This document shows, in pieces, positions 5,310-6,008 of a stretch of DNA of 6,008 nucleotides (position 1 is its first letter; every line of letters starts with the position of its first letter). The position numbers and the translations under genes are program-made. The DNA comes from Sphingomonadales bacterium UBA7471 (lineage in GTDB: Bacteria; Pseudomonadota; Alphaproteobacteria; Sphingomonadales; Sphingomonadaceae): positions 127,297 to 133,304 of the forward strand of contig DLOZ01000024.1 of the NCBI GenBank assembly GCA_002479765.1, given 5' to 3'. The notes beneath the pieces are model-generated. The model did no database searches. It was not told the DNA's origin and worked only from the letters and a program-made list of their open reading frames with translations.

Positions 5310-6008
5310 TCATCCCAACCATTCCGCTGTGATCGTGCCCCTGTGCCCCTCTGGCGCCAGCGCCGCACGCAGGGCTTCCAGCAAGGGCGGCAGGTCTTGC
5401 GTGAAGGCGAAGGGCGGGTTGATGATGAACAGGCCCGCGCCGTTGTAGAGCCCAAGCTGATCGGTATCGTAGAGCCAGTGCTCCACGGCCAGAAATTTCG
5501 GGATGCCGAGCCTGCGCAGCTTGTCCTTCCACCGCAGATGCGCCGCGCGGTCTTTCAGCGGATACCAGATCATGCTCACCCCATGCGCCCATTTGCGGTG
5601 CGCGGCGGCGAGGGTGGCGGTGATGCGCGGGCGTTCGTCGGTCTGCTCGTAGGGCGGGTCGACCACCACCAGCCCACGCGGTGTGCGGGTCGGCAGCATT
5701 GCAAGCCAAAGCTCGTAAGCGTCGCGCTCGTGCACGGCAGCGGGCGTGCCGCGCATTGCGGCTCGCAGCGCGATGGCGTCCTCGGGATGTTTTTCGTTGA
5801 GGATCAGAGCATCCTGCGTTCGCAGCAGCTGCGCCAGAATGCGGGGGCTTCCGGGGTAGAGGCGCGGTTCCCCACCCTCATTCACCGCGCACACGGCGGC
5901 GCGGTAATCGTCGAGCAAGGGGTTCGCATCGGCAAAGGCGCGCAGCACGCCCCCCGCCGCCTCCCCGGTGCGCCCAGCCTCATCGCCGTGAAGATCGTAC
6001 AAGCCGCA
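5310..6008 (-). CDS. rlmJ: 23S rRNA (adenine(2030)-N6)-methyltransferase RlmJ, N-terminus cut by window edge
   Basis: Transfers a methyl group from S-adenosylmethionine to N6 of A2030 of 23S rRNA (E. coli numbering). The window holds 232 residues ending in TGA. They match E. coli RlmJ in order: RTGE near the left edge of the fragment, YPGSP, the EKHPED segment (E. coli LHP), a (V/L)DPPY motif with DPPY at 5660-5649 that binds the target adenine, IWYP, a lineage-variable segment, then INPPF (INPPW in E. coli) near the C-terminus. E. coli RlmJ is about 280 residues, and the first visible residues (CGLYDLHGDEAGRTGE) align with the region after its DTHAGAG motif. About 45-50 N-terminal residues, including the first SAM-binding loop, therefore lie beyond 6008. 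A TTG at 6002 could be read as a start but falls inside the conserved domain, so I reject it. Codon use is GC-richer than in pyrD and ggt. Confidence 0.9.
   Translation of the reverse strand, partial: CGLYDLHGDEAGRTGEAAGGVLRAFADANPLLDDYRAAVCAVNEGGEPRLYPGSPRILAQLLRTQDALILNEKHPEDAIALRAAMRGTPAAVHERDAYELWLAMLPTRTPRGLVVVDPPYEQTDERPRITATLAAAHRKWAHGVSMIWYPLKDRAAHLRWKDKLRRLGIPKFLAVEHWLYDTDQLGLYNGAGLFIINPPFAFTQDLPPLLEALRAALAPEGHRGTITAEWLG

Noticed and set aside
4547..5332. A 261-codon plus-strand open frame
   Set aside because: It runs antisense through the pyrD 5' end and its promoter, then straight through the tRNA-Thr gene and into the rlmJ 3' end. The translation contains the tRNA read as protein, so it cannot be a real gene.
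4900..5709. The 269-codon minus-strand extension upstream of the 5157 ATG
   Set aside because: Upstream of 5157 this frame is an out-of-frame reading of rlmJ and the antisense of the tRNA. Only the part from 5157 down has a plausible start, and it is listed as a doubtful ORF.
5310..6002. TTG at 6002 as the true start of rlmJ
   Set aside because: The family's conserved sequence continues through this point, and E. coli RlmJ has about 45-50 more residues upstream. The gene is cut by the window edge.

Overview
The window looks like ordinary chromosomal DNA of an alphaproteobacterium, most likely a sphingomonad (Sphingomonadales). The basis is family resemblance only: the subtype of long-chain acyl-CoA ligase, the quinone-type PyrD, the periplasmic gamma-glutamyltransferase, and a tiny basic protein carrying an ALRANLRRRK segment. 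GC content is moderately high. No mobile element, phage gene, CRISPR array or defence cassette is visible.

All recognisable protein genes lie on the minus strand; the only plus-strand gene is a tRNA. In the direction of minus-strand transcription (right to left) the order is as follows. The right edge holds the 3' part of rlmJ, a 23S rRNA adenine-N6 methyltransferase cut by the window edge (5310-6008). It converges on a complete plus-strand tRNA-Thr(GGT) gene (5178-5252) with its own promoter. Next come a 47-residue charged small protein (4937-5080), a weak terminator-like hairpin, and a good sigma70-like promoter. That promoter leads into pyrD (3656-4693), ggt (1869-3611) and a long-chain fatty acid-CoA ligase gene cut by the left edge (1-1775).

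pyrD, ggt and the ligase gene are co-directional with gaps of 44 and 93 bases, so at least pyrD and ggt are probably co-transcribed. They share no pathway: PyrD is the quinone-linked step of pyrimidine synthesis at the inner membrane, Ggt is an exported self-processing glutathione/gamma-glutamyl hydrolase, and the ligase activates fatty acids in the cytoplasm. This looks like a housekeeping neighbourhood, not a dedicated system.

The points most worth a second look are modest. Codon usage shifts inside the acyl-CoA ligase gene and again beyond the tRNA. Two overlapping small reading frames lie between pyrD and the tRNA, one with a very strong Shine-Dalgarno sequence and the other with the family-like protein. 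A possible leader ORF ends across an alternative pyrD start. Ggt has a shortened active-site lid region and a Glu where E. coli has Asn. I found no convincing evidence of an undescribed system.
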